A stretch of 64,000 bases of DNA from positions 1,612,001-1,676,000 of the forward strand of contig NC_014963.1 in NCBI RefSeq assembly GCF_000179915.2, written 5' to 3'. This document shows positions 1 to 7,773 of this stretch, piece by piece. The position numbers and the translations under genes are program-made. The DNA comes from Terriglobus saanensis SP1PR4 (lineage in GTDB: Bacteria; Acidobacteriota; Terriglobia; Terriglobales; Acidobacteriaceae). The notes beneath the pieces were generated by a model. It was not told the DNA's origin and ran no database searches. It was given only the letters and a program-made list of their open reading frames with translations. The stretch's first letter is position 1, and each line of letters begins with the position of its first letter.

Positions 1-1
1 C

Positions 2-880
2 GCAGTCTTTGCCCAACAGAAGAGTACAGGAAAGACCGTCGCCATGGACGCGGATCTTCCGCTACAGACGGCTAGCACCATCAAGCTGGCGATGCTCTTC
101 GAAGCGACGCGGCAGGTTGCCGCCGGACAGGCAAAATGGGAAGAGCCTATCACCTTGAAGGCGGTCGACCGCGTCAATGGCTCCGGGCTGCTGACCTTTA
201 TGGATGCTCCCCTGACGCTCACCCTGAAAGACGTTGCCACCCTGATGGTGATCGTGAGCGATAACACAGCAACGAACCTGATGATCGATCGTTTCACCAC
301 GAAAGCGGTGGACGAGGACATGATGGCGCTTGGGCTGGACCAGACGTGGCTCTATAAGAAAAGTATGGTGCCGCCGTCCGGACCGATGCCTCCCGATCAG
401 CCGAAGTATGGCCTGGGAAAGACGACCGCCCGGCAGATCGCTACGGTGATCGAGCGGGTTGGGCGATGCCAGCTGGACGTCCCGGGAAAGGAAGCGCTGC
501 CACCGGATTCTGCCGTTGCTGCCTGCAAAATCGCTTTGCACATGCTGCAGAGCCAGTTCTATCGCGACGGCATTCCGCGTTATCTGGAGACGCTCGACAG
601 CAGCGAGGCCGGATCGGGTATCGCCAATAAGACAGGGGGGTTGGAGACGACGCACTCGGATGTAGGCATCATCGCCGGACGTTCTGGCCCAATCATTTTA
701 GCTCTCTACACGTATGACAACGCCGACCATGCCTGGACGTCGGACAACGAGGGTACCGTTACGATGGCCAAACTTTCGCGGGCAATTGTGCAGGCCTGGG
801 AGGCGAAGGGAATCGACGGTAAACTGTTGGTTCCCGGCCTGGGACTGGATGCGAAGATCCCTTTACCGGTAAAGCCGTAG
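2..880 (+). CDS. Class A beta-lactamase-fold serine hydrolase, 5' end outside window
   Basis: Exported serine hydrolase of the penicillin-recognising fold (COG2367-like), which would act in the periplasm on beta-lactams or a peptidoglycan-related substrate. Three hallmarks are visible: the S-x-x-K motif in ASTIK, the SDN motif in VSDNTATN, and the KTG box in NKTGG. The first ATG (44) lies only a few residues before the catalytic serine, while family members carry a signal peptide and about 60 residues there. The frame is open to base 2, so the true start is left of the window. The omega-loop E-x-x-L-N motif that supplies the deacylating Glu of true class A enzymes is not visible; that stretch is Pro-rich instead. 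Hydrolase fold is well supported; antibiotic hydrolysis is doubtful. Confidence 0.8.
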   Translation, partial: AVFAQQKSTGKTVAMDADLPLQTASTIKLAMLFEATRQVAAGQAKWEEPITLKAVDRVNGSGLLTFMDAPLTLTLKDVATLMVIVSDNTATNLMIDRFTTKAVDEDMMALGLDQTWLYKKSMVPPSGPMPPDQPKYGLGKTTARQIATVIERVGRCQLDVPGKEALPPDSAVAACKIALHMLQSQFYRDGIPRYLETLDSSEAGSGIANKTGGLETTHSDVGIIAGRSGPIILALYTYDNADHAWTSDNEGTVTMAKLSRAIVQAWEAKGIDGKLLVPGLGLDAKIPLPVKP

Positions 881-933
881 GCAATTTCGCATAAAGAGCG
901 TCAAATAAAGAGAACGCATTAAAAGAGAAGGCA

Positions 934-1518
934 ATGAACGAAGTACCGATCCGACCCGAAACACCATCAGAACCCTCCTCTCTTTCGGCCCTCCCATCGC
1001 CCGCCGCGAAATGGACGCTTACGTCGTGGCTCCGTGATCTCGTGGTGTCGGTGTCCATCTCTGCGTTCATCATCATGTTTCTTTACCAGCCGGTGCGTGT
1101 AGAAGGCACCAGTATGCTGCCGATGCTGGAGGACCAGGACCGTCTGTTTATTAACAAAATGGCGTATCACGTGGGGGATATTCAGCGCGGCGATGTCGTG
1201 GTCTTTCAATATCCACGCGACCATACGAAGAGTTACATCAAGCGCGTGATCGCTCTGCCGGGTGACCGGTTGCGGATCGACCATGGTCAGGTCATCGTGA
1301 ACGATAAGCCGCTGTTTGAAAAGTATGTTCCCGTGCGCTTTGTGGATTCGCGGTCGCAGCGGGAGATCCAGATGCCGCTTGGAGAGTATTACGTCATGGG
1401 AGATCATCGCTCGATCTCATCGGATAGCCGCGACTTTGGGCCTGTGGACAAGGAACTGATCTATGGACGCGCTGCTTTTGTCTATTGGCCGTTCGACCAG
1501 GCGGGAGTTGTGCGTTAA
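934..1518 (+). CDS. lepB: Signal peptidase I
   Basis: Inner-membrane serine/lysine protease that removes signal peptides from Sec- and Tat-exported preproteins. The 194-residue protein has a short Pro-rich cytoplasmic N-terminus, one membrane segment (about residues 34-52), then the catalytic domain. The nucleophile is Ser60 in EGTSMLPML and the general base is Lys103 in SYIKRVIALPGD. The conserved C-terminal box reads GDHRSISSDSR, with His where GDN is usual. It sits 53 bases after the hydrolase gene in the same direction, with a purine-rich ribosome site before the ATG. Many Acidobacteriota carry several lepB paralogues, so this may not be the only one. Confidence 0.93.
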   Translation: MNEVPIRPETPSEPSSLSALPSPAAKWTLTSWLRDLVVSVSISAFIIMFLYQPVRVEGTSMLPMLEDQDRLFINKMAYHVGDIQRGDVVVFQYPRDHTKSYIKRVIALPGDRLRIDHGQVIVNDKPLFEKYVPVRFVDSRSQREIQMPLGEYYVMGDHRSISSDSRDFGPVDKELIYGRAAFVYWPFDQAGVVR

Positions 1519-1606
1519 CCTATAAACGAAAGTGATGTTCCCACACAACACCGGGGCACGCTTCTACATCAGAGTGAACATCTTCAACTTTTCACCCGGA
1601 GTTCCA

Positions 1607-1735
1607 ATGAAAAAGCTCGCACACATCGTCATCGCATTGATCGCTCTGGTCATCGTCAGCGGAGAGTTCAGTCCGCTTGCTGCACAGCCTTATCACAGAC
1701 GTCATCATCGTCATCATCATCACCCACGTCGTTAG
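1607..1735 (+). CDS. Tiny exported histidine-rich protein
   Basis: A 42-residue product starting MKKLAHIVIALIAL, a typical signal peptide with likely cleavage after LAAQ or near it, leaving a mature tail of about 18 residues made almost entirely of His and Arg. The ATG at 1607 is preferred to an in-frame upstream start at 1532 because it opens the signal peptide and has a purine-rich site (CCGGAG) just upstream. The gene is followed at once by a strong intrinsic terminator, which supports it being a real transcription unit. A basic, His-rich exported peptide could bind metal ions or anionic surfaces. I do not recognise a family, and the function is unknown. Confidence 0.55.
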   Translation: MKKLAHIVIALIALVIVSGEFSPLAAQPYHRRHHRHHHHPRR

Positions 1736-1739
1736 TAAC

Positions 1740-1771
1740 AAAAAGGCCTCCGAGAAATCGGAGGCCTTTTT
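1740..1771. terminator. Intrinsic terminator, probably bidirectional
   Basis: A perfect 14-bp inverted repeat (AAAAAGGCCTCCGA and its complement) around a GAAA tetraloop, with A/T runs built into both ends, so a U-tract follows the stem on either strand. It lies between the convergent His-rich gene (+) and tpiA (-) and can serve both. Confidence 0.9.
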
Positions 1772-1796
1772 GTTGGGGATTACTTTTGGTGGTTCT

Positions 1797-1833
1797 AAAA
1801 GCAGATCTTTTCGCTTCGCTACGGGATGACAAA
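1797..1833. repeat. Dispersed intergenic repeat, copy 1
   Basis: The unit reads AAAAGC-AGATCTTTTCGCTTCGCTACGGGATGACAAA. A diverged copy lies in reverse orientation at 24614-24650, also intergenic. It has an internal AGATCT palindrome and CGCTTCGCT repetition. A partial echo (TGACAAAGGG) follows within 50 bases. No coding capacity is seen. It is probably a REP-like element. Confidence 0.5.
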
Positions 1834-1883
1834 AGGGCTGCTGCAAATGACGGAGGTCTGCCTCGAAATGACAAAGGGAAACG

Positions 1884-2639
1884 CTAAAACTGGTATTTGA
1901 CCAGGCGCGCGAAGGACGTGGGATCGAGGCTGGCGCCCCCGATCAGGGCCCCATCGATGTTGGGCATACTGAGAAGAGCGCCGATGTTGTCCGGCTTGAC
2001 CGATCCGCCGTAGAGGATGCGTGTGCTCTCTGCGATCTCTTCGCCCATGCGATTAGCGAGTTCTCTGCGAATGATGGAGTGCGCCGCTTCTGCCACTTCA
2101 GGAGACGCCGTGCTTCCGGTGCCGATGGCCCAGATGGGTTCATAGGCGATGACGAGGGACTGAGCCTTTTCCGGTGAAAGGTTTGCGAGCGCTCCACCCA
2201 TCTGCGCCATCAGGGTGTCCGCCGTGTAACCGGCCTGGCGGTCTGCAAGCATCTCGCCGAAGCAGAGCATGGGGATGAGATCGTGCTGCACGGCGGCTTT
2301 GAGCTTCAGGTTCACATGCTCGTAGCTTTCATTGGCGTAGAGACGTCTTTCGGAGTGGCCGAGGAGCACGTGCGTCGCGCCGATAGAGGTGAGCATGGTG
2401 GGAGAGGTTTGTCCCGTATACGGGCCTTCGTTCAGCCAGTGCATGGTCTGGGCCCCGGCGTGCACGTTCGACCCTCGCACTGCATCGATCACATAGGCGA
2501 GCGATGTGGCGGTGGGGAAGATGATGATCTCGTCACGCTCATGGCCTTCGACCATGGGAAGAAACTCGTTCAGAAACCCCACGGAGTCCGTGGGGTTTTT
2601 GTACATCTTCCAGTTCCCGGCGATGATCTTCTTGCGCAT
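1884..2639 (-). CDS. tpiA: Triosephosphate isomerase
   Basis: Cytoplasmic TIM-barrel enzyme interconverting dihydroxyacetone phosphate and glyceraldehyde 3-phosphate. At 251 residues it has normal family length. The catalytic set is present: Asn9 and Lys11 in AGNWKM, His95 in LGHSERR, Glu167 in AYEPIWAIGTG, and the phosphate-binding YGGSV and GALIGGASL loops near the C-terminus. It is the last gene of the minus-strand block gap-ridA-pgk-tpiA, 104 bases after pgk. It ends against a bidirectional terminator and a dispersed repeat. Confidence 0.97.
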   Translation of the reverse strand: MRKKIIAGNWKMYKNPTDSVGFLNEFLPMVEGHERDEIIIFPTATSLAYVIDAVRGSNVHAGAQTMHWLNEGPYTGQTSPTMLTSIGATHVLLGHSERRLYANESYEHVNLKLKAAVQHDLIPMLCFGEMLADRQAGYTADTLMAQMGGALANLSPEKAQSLVIAYEPIWAIGTGSTASPEVAEAAHSIIRRELANRMGEEIAESTRILYGGSVKPDNIGALLSMPNIDGALIGGASLDPTSFARLVKYQF

Positions 2640-2743
2640 GCTTCTCCTGCTCTTGGTTTTCGGAGCTTATGGGTTGGTAGCGGGCGTTGGCAAGCCCCAA
2701 GTAGAAGAAAAATTGACGACAGCGCTAACTCAGGACATTGGTC

Positions 2744-3964
2744 CTACTGCTGCTTCGGAGAGAGTGCGGCCACACCGGGCAGAGTTTTGCCTTCGAGAAA
2801 TTCGAGGGAAGCGCCACCGCCGGTGGAGATGTGCGTGATGCGGTCGGTCACTTCAGCCGCGTGTACGGCGCTGACGGAGTCACCTCCGCCTACGATGGAG
2901 ATAGCATCCGTGTTGTCTGCAACGGCGTGGGCGATGGCCATGGTTCCCTTGGCAAAGGCAGGCAGTTCAAAGACGCCCATGGGGCCATTCCATACGATGG
3001 TGCGCGCCTCGGCGATCTCTGCGTTGAAAAGCTCGATCGACTTGGGGCCGATGTCGAGCGCCATCCAGTCCTCAGGGAAGTTACTTGTACCTTCGAAGAC
3101 CTGCGTCCTGGCGTCGGCGGCAAACTTGTCGGCAAGGATGTGATCGACCGGCAGAAGGAACTTCACGCCCTTTTCTTCAGCCTTCTTCAGCGCGGCCTTT
3201 GCGATGTCGATCTTGTCTGCTTCAAGGAGAGATTTTCCCGTCTTCTGGCCCTGTGCATTCAGGAAGGTGTACGCCATGCCTCCGCCGATGATGATGGCAT
3301 CGACCTTGTTCAGAAGATTGTCGATGACACCGATCTTGTCGCTGACCTTCGCTCCGCCGATGATGGCGACGAAGGGCTTGTCGGGTGACTGCAGGGCCTT
3401 GCCGAGATAGTTGAGTTCCTTCTCCATGAGCAGGCCAGCAGCGGACTGTGCAACGAAGTGCGTGATGCCTTCCGTCGAAGCATGTGCGCGATGCGCTGCG
3501 CCAAAAGCGTCATTCACATAGATGTCGCAGAGGGCGGCAAGCTTTTTCGCGAAGCCGGGATCGTTCTTTTCTTCTTCGGGATGGAAGCGGAGGTTTTCGA
3601 GGAGGAGTACCTGCCCGCTCTCCAACTGGCGAACCAGCTCGGTGGCAATCTCACCGACACAATCTGGCGCAAAGCCGACATTGAAGGATTCGCCCATCTC
3701 GTGATCGATCAGGTTGCGGAGACGATCGACGACGGGGCGAAGGCTCATCTCTGCAACGGGTTTGCCCTTGGGGCGGCCAAGATGGGCGGCGAGGATGACC
3801 TTGGCGCGGCGACGGATGGCGTACTCGATCGTGGGAAGCGTTTCGCGGATGCGCGTATCGTCCAGGATCTCGGTGCCGTCTTTGGAGAGGGGCACGTTGA
3901 AGTCGACGCGAATAAGAACGCGCTTGTTGTTCAGATCGAGGTCACGAATCGAAAGCTTTGCCAT
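2744..3964 (-). CDS. pgk: Phosphoglycerate kinase
   Basis: Transfers the acyl phosphate of 1,3-bisphosphoglycerate to ADP. The protein is 406 residues of two Rossmann-like lobes. The substrate-binding N-terminal motif RVDFNVPL, the basic HLGRPKG loop, and the C-terminal nucleotide loop IVGGGDSVSAV are all present. The ATG at 3964 is chosen over an in-frame GTG at 3970 because AGGAG lies 5 bases before the ATG but directly abuts the GTG. It follows ridA by 27 bases in the glycolytic operon. Confidence 0.96.
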   Translation of the reverse strand: MAKLSIRDLDLNNKRVLIRVDFNVPLSKDGTEILDDTRIRETLPTIEYAIRRRAKVILAAHLGRPKGKPVAEMSLRPVVDRLRNLIDHEMGESFNVGFAPDCVGEIATELVRQLESGQVLLLENLRFHPEEEKNDPGFAKKLAALCDIYVNDAFGAAHRAHASTEGITHFVAQSAAGLLMEKELNYLGKALQSPDKPFVAIIGGAKVSDKIGVIDNLLNKVDAIIIGGGMAYTFLNAQGQKTGKSLLEADKIDIAKAALKKAEEKGVKFLLPVDHILADKFAADARTQVFEGTSNFPEDWMALDIGPKSIELFNAEIAEARTIVWNGPMGVFELPAFAKGTMAIAHAVADNTDAISIVGGGDSVSAVHAAEVTDRITHISTGGGASLEFLEGKTLPGVAALSPKQQ

Positions 3965-3991
3965 TACCACTCCTGGGCGTTCGGAAATGCG

Positions 3992-4366
3992 TTAGGGAAG
4001 AATTGCTTCGGCTTCGATCTCGATGCGCCAGAGCGGATTAAGCAGTTCTTTTACGACCACCATCGTGGACGCCGGGCGAATTTCGCCAAAGACCTCGCCG
4101 TGAGTGCGGCCAATCTCTTCCCAGTCTTCGGTGTGGGTAAGGTACATGCGTGTGCGGACGACGTCGGCGAAGGTGGCGCCGGCCTGCGTGAGCGCAGCTT
4201 CGATGATCTTGAGCGTGGCGCGCGTCTGGTCGGCCGGGGAAGCTTCTTCAGCTCCCACCGGACCGGTTCCAGAGACGTGTACGACATTGCCGATTTTGAC
4301 AGCGCGCGAAAAGCCGATGATTGGCTCGTATGGAGAGGTTCCGGCGATGTTTTTGCGCTCAGCCAT
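3992..4366 (-). CDS. RidA/YjgF-family protein
   Basis: A 124-residue RidA-type protein. The family includes deaminases of reactive enamine/imine intermediates released by PLP enzymes, plus relatives of other function. The fold signature is complete, and the conserved arginine is seen in ADVVRTRMYL, followed by the C-terminal IEIEAEAILP strand. The ATG overlaps the gap stop codon as TAATG, with AGAAGGG upstream, so translation is probably coupled to gap; an upstream extension into gap is rejected. A RidA gene inside a gap-pgk-tpiA cluster is uncommon and hints at a role in clearing a reactive by-product near glycolysis. That role is inference. Confidence 0.88.
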   Translation of the reverse strand: MAERKNIAGTSPYEPIIGFSRAVKIGNVVHVSGTGPVGAEEASPADQTRATLKIIEAALTQAGATFADVVRTRMYLTHTEDWEEIGRTHGEVFGEIRPASTMVVVKELLNPLWRIEIEAEAILP

Positions 4367-5373
4367 TACAGACCCTTCTGCACCAGGAAGGTGATGAGGT
4401 CTTTGACGCGCGAGGAGTAGCCCCACTCGTTGTCGTACCAGCTGATGACCTTACCCATGTTGCCCTGGATCACCTTGGTCAGTTTGCTGTCGAAGATCGA
4501 GGAGCGAGGATCACCCTTGAAGTCGCTGGAGACGAGCTCCTCGTCCGTGTAACCAAGGATGCCCTTCAGCTTGCCTTCGCTTGCAGACTTCATTGCCGCG
4601 TTGATCGTCTCGGCGGTGATCGGTTTCTCGGCGACGAAGGTGAGATCGACGACGGAGACGTTCGGTGTCGGGACGCGGATGGCGAAGCCGTCCAGCTTGC
4701 CTTCGATCTCCGGGATGACGAGCTTCAGGGCCTTGGCTGCGCCGGTGCTGGTCGGGATCATGTTGATCGCGGCAGCGCGCGCGCGGCGGAGGTCCTTGTG
4801 CGGGAAATCCAGGATGACCTGATCGTTGGTGTAGCTGTGGATCGTGGTCATGATGCCGCTCTTGATGCCGAACTCATCCTGCAGAACGCGGACGACGGGA
4901 GCGAGGCAGTTCGTCGTGCAGCTCGCGTTCGAGATGACGTTGTGCTTCGCCGCGTCGTACTTGTCGTCGTTGACGCCGAGGACGATGGTCAGGTCCTCGT
5001 TGGTCGCTGGGGCGGAGATGATGACCTTCTTCACGGTCGTGCCGAGGTGGGCCTTGGCCTTCTCCGCATCGGTGAAGTGGCCGGTCGACTCGACGACGAT
5101 CTGTGCGCCAACGCCTGCCCAGTCAAGCTTGGCGGGATCGCGCTCGGCAAAGACCTTGATGGTTTTGCCGTCCACGGTGATGGAATCGCTGCTGAAGGTG
5201 ATCTCCTGCTTCAGGTTGCCGAGGATGGAGTCGTACTTGAGCAGATGGGCCAGCGTTGCGGGGCTGGTGAGGTCGTTGACCGCGACAAATTCGATTTCGG
5301 GATTGCCCAGGGCGGTACGGAAGACGTTGCGTCCGATGCGTCCAAAGCCGTTAATGCCTACCTTCACTGCCAT
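4366..5373 (-). CDS. gap: Glyceraldehyde-3-phosphate dehydrogenase, type I
   Basis: Phosphorylating GAPDH that oxidises glyceraldehyde 3-phosphate to 1,3-bisphosphoglycerate in the cytoplasm. At 335 residues it starts with the Rossmann motif INGFGRIGR. The catalytic Cys152 lies in SNASCTTNC and His179 in TTIHSYTNDQ. The loop LDFPHKDLRRARAAA is of the catabolic, NAD-preferring kind. A canonical AAAGGAG sits 9 bases before the ATG. It leads the minus-strand operon gap-ridA-pgk-tpiA, and its promoter must lie in the 217-base divergent region shared with the P-loop kinase gene. Confidence 0.97.
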   Translation of the reverse strand: MAVKVGINGFGRIGRNVFRTALGNPEIEFVAVNDLTSPATLAHLLKYDSILGNLKQEITFSSDSITVDGKTIKVFAERDPAKLDWAGVGAQIVVESTGHFTDAEKAKAHLGTTVKKVIISAPATNEDLTIVLGVNDDKYDAAKHNVISNASCTTNCLAPVVRVLQDEFGIKSGIMTTIHSYTNDQVILDFPHKDLRRARAAAINMIPTSTGAAKALKLVIPEIEGKLDGFAIRVPTPNVSVVDLTFVAEKPITAETINAAMKSASEGKLKGILGYTDEELVSSDFKGDPRSSIFDSKLTKVIQGNMGKVISWYDNEWGYSSRVKDLITFLVQKGL

Positions 5374-5537
5374 TGCGCGATGCTCCTTTGGGGAATAACC
5401 CTGTTGGCGTAAGCGCGTAAGTCGCGCAGACGCATCCTACTTAGTGTAGCTGTCGCCACGCGCGGCCTCCAAACTTCAGGGGCATCCGTTGCACCAATTG
5501 GCGTGCACCCATCGCGTGTGGTACATCTCACGTAAGC

Positions 5538-5551
5538 GCGGTCATGACCGC
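5538..5551. promoter_or_regulatory. 14-bp palindrome in the gap/kinase divergent region
   Basis: A perfect palindrome GCGGTCATGACCGC lies about 40 bases before the kinase start and 165 bases before gap. It could be a regulator site for either gene. No matching regulator is identifiable, and with one copy the call stays weak. Confidence 0.3.
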
Positions 5552-5590
5552 CCGAAATTTGAAGCGCCAACAGAAAGAGCGCATACCTCT

Positions 5591-6367
5591 ATGAGAAGAC
5601 GTACCAGACGTGGACCGAACGATACCGAATCCACCGGTAAATCCGGGCAGGAGATTCCGCAAGGGCAGTTTGCGCCCCTCCGCCCGACGTACCCCGAATC
5701 CGCCCCCAGCCGCAGCATGCCGATTCCCCCCGTGCCGCCCGAGATGACTTTCAAGGCTGCCGAAGCCGGCGAACCGAAGATCATCGTAGAAACCCAACCC
5801 GAATCTCCTACCGTGCCAGCCGTTCCGGCCCGCGCCGTTACGCCTTCCGAGCCGAAGGGTTACGTTGTCCTGACGATCGGCCTTCCGGGTTCCGGCAAGA
5901 CGACCTGGTACAAGCGCCGCGGCGTGCAGCCGCTCTCTTCCGACATGCTGCGGACGATCCTCTTCGACGACATTACGGACCAGCGCTACTCCGGCCTCGT
6001 CTTCTCTACGCTGCGTTCGCTTCTGCGCGCGCGTCTGATTGCGAAGATGCCGTGGAACTACGTAGACGCCACGAACCTCTCCGCACACGAGCGCCGTCAG
6101 TGGATCAAGATGGCCCAGAGCTTTGGCTACGAAGCGCAGGCGGTCTTCTTTGACGTCCCATTCGAGATCTGCATGGAGCGCAACAGCAAGCGCGACCGCG
6201 TCGTGACCGACGACGTGATGCACAAGATGGCCGAGCGCCTGAAGCCGCCAACGTTCCAGGAGGGCTTTGCGAAGATCACTGTCGTCCGCGTGAAGGGCGC
6301 TGGAGGCAGTACGCCAGCGATCGCCGACACGGCCTCGACCGACGAATCTTCCAGCTCCGAGGCTTAG
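5591..6367 (+). CDS. P-loop kinase (AAA_33/polynucleotide-kinase-like) with disordered N-terminus
   Basis: A 258-residue protein with a basic, Pro-rich, probably disordered first 85 residues. A P-loop domain follows with Walker A GLPGSGKTTW at about residues 97-106, the SSDMLR segment typical of zeta-toxin/PNK-like kinases, and the DATNLS strand. These enzymes phosphorylate nucleic acid ends, nucleotides or small molecules; the substrate here cannot be read. The ATG at 5591 (MRRRTRR) is preferred over an upstream in-frame start at 5489, whose residues look like untranslated leader. Its last codons contain the ribosome site of the ABC ATPase 3 bases downstream, so it probably belongs to that operon. 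Confidence 0.75.
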   Translation: MRRRTRRGPNDTESTGKSGQEIPQGQFAPLRPTYPESAPSRSMPIPPVPPEMTFKAAEAGEPKIIVETQPESPTVPAVPARAVTPSEPKGYVVLTIGLPGSGKTTWYKRRGVQPLSSDMLRTILFDDITDQRYSGLVFSTLRSLLRARLIAKMPWNYVDATNLSAHERRQWIKMAQSFGYEAQAVFFDVPFEICMERNSKRDRVVTDDVMHKMAERLKPPTFQEGFAKITVVRVKGAGGSTPAIADTASTDESSSSEA

Positions 6368-6370
6368 AGA

Positions 6371-7129
6371 ATGGCTGAACCGGGCAGCGTCCAACTCACG
6401 CGCGTGAGTCTGATGCTGCCCGATTCGCGTTTAATCCTCGATGACGTCTCGCTGGATTTAAAGCCCGGAACCACCACGGCCCTGCTTGGACGCTCGGGTT
6501 CGGGCAAGACGACGCTCCTACGCATGGTGAATGCGTTGGTGCGGCCAACCTCTGGAAGCGTGGTGGTAGATGGAACGAATGTCCTTGAGCTTTCCGTTGA
6601 GGACCTTCGCAAGCTCCGGCATCGTGTGGGCTACGTCATTCAGGAGACCGGGCTCTTTCCGCACATGACTATCGGCCGCAACGTAGCCCTTCCTTTGGAG
6701 CTTGCGGGGAAGTCCGCGGCGGAGCAGGAGCGGCGGTCGGCGGAGCTGCTGCAACTCGTCGGTCTCGACCCCGCCAGCTTCTCTCAGAGGCATCCGCATC
6801 AGCTCTCCGGTGGGCAACGGCAGCGGGCCGGGCTGGCGCGGGCACTGGCTTCGGAGCCGATGCTTTTGCTGCTCGATGAACCCTTTGGCGCGCTCGATCC
6901 GCTGACGCGCGCCGAGATGCAGACGCTTCTGCGCGACCTTCTGCGGCGCGTGAAGACAACGGCGCTTCTGGTGACGCACGATCTGAACGAAGCGCTGTTT
7001 CTCGCGGACAACATCGTCTTCATGGAGGCGGGTAAGGTGATTTCCCGGACGACGCCCGATCAGGTCCGTACCTCGCTGGATCCGGCGATCGCGGCGTACC
7101 GGAACGCTGCGGGAGGAAACCACGCATGA
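6371..7129 (+). CDS. Osmoprotectant/glycine betaine-type ABC transporter ATPase
   Basis: Cytoplasmic ATPase of an OpuC/ProU-type importer. The 252 residues show Walker A GRSGSGKTT, the Q-loop region YVIQETGLFPHMTI typical of quaternary-amine transporters, signature LSGGQRQR, Walker B LLLLDEP and the H-loop VTHDLNEA. There is no C-terminal CBS pair, which in OpuA-type proteins senses ionic strength, so it may lack that control. The stop overlaps the permease start as ATGA. The GAGG that probably serves as its ribosome site lies inside the end of the kinase gene. Confidence 0.9.
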   Translation: MAEPGSVQLTRVSLMLPDSRLILDDVSLDLKPGTTTALLGRSGSGKTTLLRMVNALVRPTSGSVVVDGTNVLELSVEDLRKLRHRVGYVIQETGLFPHMTIGRNVALPLELAGKSAAEQERRSAELLQLVGLDPASFSQRHPHQLSGGQRQRAGLARALASEPMLLLLDEPFGALDPLTRAEMQTLLRDLLRRVKTTALLVTHDLNEALFLADNIVFMEAGKVISRTTPDQVRTSLDPAIAAYRNAAGGNHA

Positions 7130-7773
7130 TGGATTTTCTGCGACAGCACGGCTCCGAGATCGCGCGGTTGACGTTCGAACATCTTTGGCTGACAGCATGG
7201 GCGCTCGGCCTGGCGATTGCGATTGCCTTGCCGATGGGGATTCTGCTGACGCGGAAACCGATACTAGCGAAGCCCTTCCTGGGGATTGCGAATATCCTGC
7301 AGACGATCCCTTCGCTGGCGCTGTTTGGGCTTCTGCTGCCTCTGCCATGGCTGGGCGAAAGGGCGTCGCGGCTGGCGATTGTGGCCCTGACGGCCTATGC
7401 GCTGCTGCCCATCCTGCGGAATACTTATACCGCGATCCGGAATATTGATCCGGCCTTACGCGATGTATCCAATGCCTTAGGAATGAGTGAGATGCAGAAG
7501 CTTATGAAAGTGGAGCTGCCGCTTTCTGCGAGCATCATTCTGGCAGGCATTCGCACAGCGACGGTGACTTGTGTGGGCATTGCAACGATCGCTGCGGCCA
7601 TCGGCGCGGGCGGTCTGGGCGAGCTGATCTTTCGTGGCGTGGCGTCGGTGGACAATCGTCTGGTGCTTGCCGGAGCCATTCCGGCGGCGCTGCTGGCCTT
7701 GGCGGCGGACGGGCTTTTGGGGCTTCTTGAATCCCGGTTGGCCAGGAACACAGGCCAGAATGTTGCCCGATGA
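7126..7773 (+). CDS. Osmoprotectant ABC transporter permease
   Basis: A 215-residue MetI-type inner-membrane permease with about five or six hydrophobic segments. The cytoplasmic EAA loop (ALGMSEMQKLMKVELP) docks on the ATPase, and the family hallmark GAGGLGELIFRG follows. It overlaps both neighbours by four bases (ATGA), so the three transporter genes are translationally coupled. One permease plus one binding protein suggests a homodimeric pore, unlike the OpuCB/OpuCD pairs of Gram-positive bacteria. Confidence 0.9.
   Translation: MMDFLRQHGSEIARLTFEHLWLTAWALGLAIAIALPMGILLTRKPILAKPFLGIANILQTIPSLALFGLLLPLPWLGERASRLAIVALTAYALLPILRNTYTAIRNIDPALRDVSNALGMSEMQKLMKVELPLSASIILAGIRTATVTCVGIATIAAAIGAGGLGELIFRGVASVDNRLVLAGAIPAALLALAADGLLGLLESRLARNTGQNVAR

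Noticed and set aside
4321-5412. Long plus-strand frame opposite gap
   Set aside because: It mirrors the third-codon bias of gap, has no family motif, and gap is certain.
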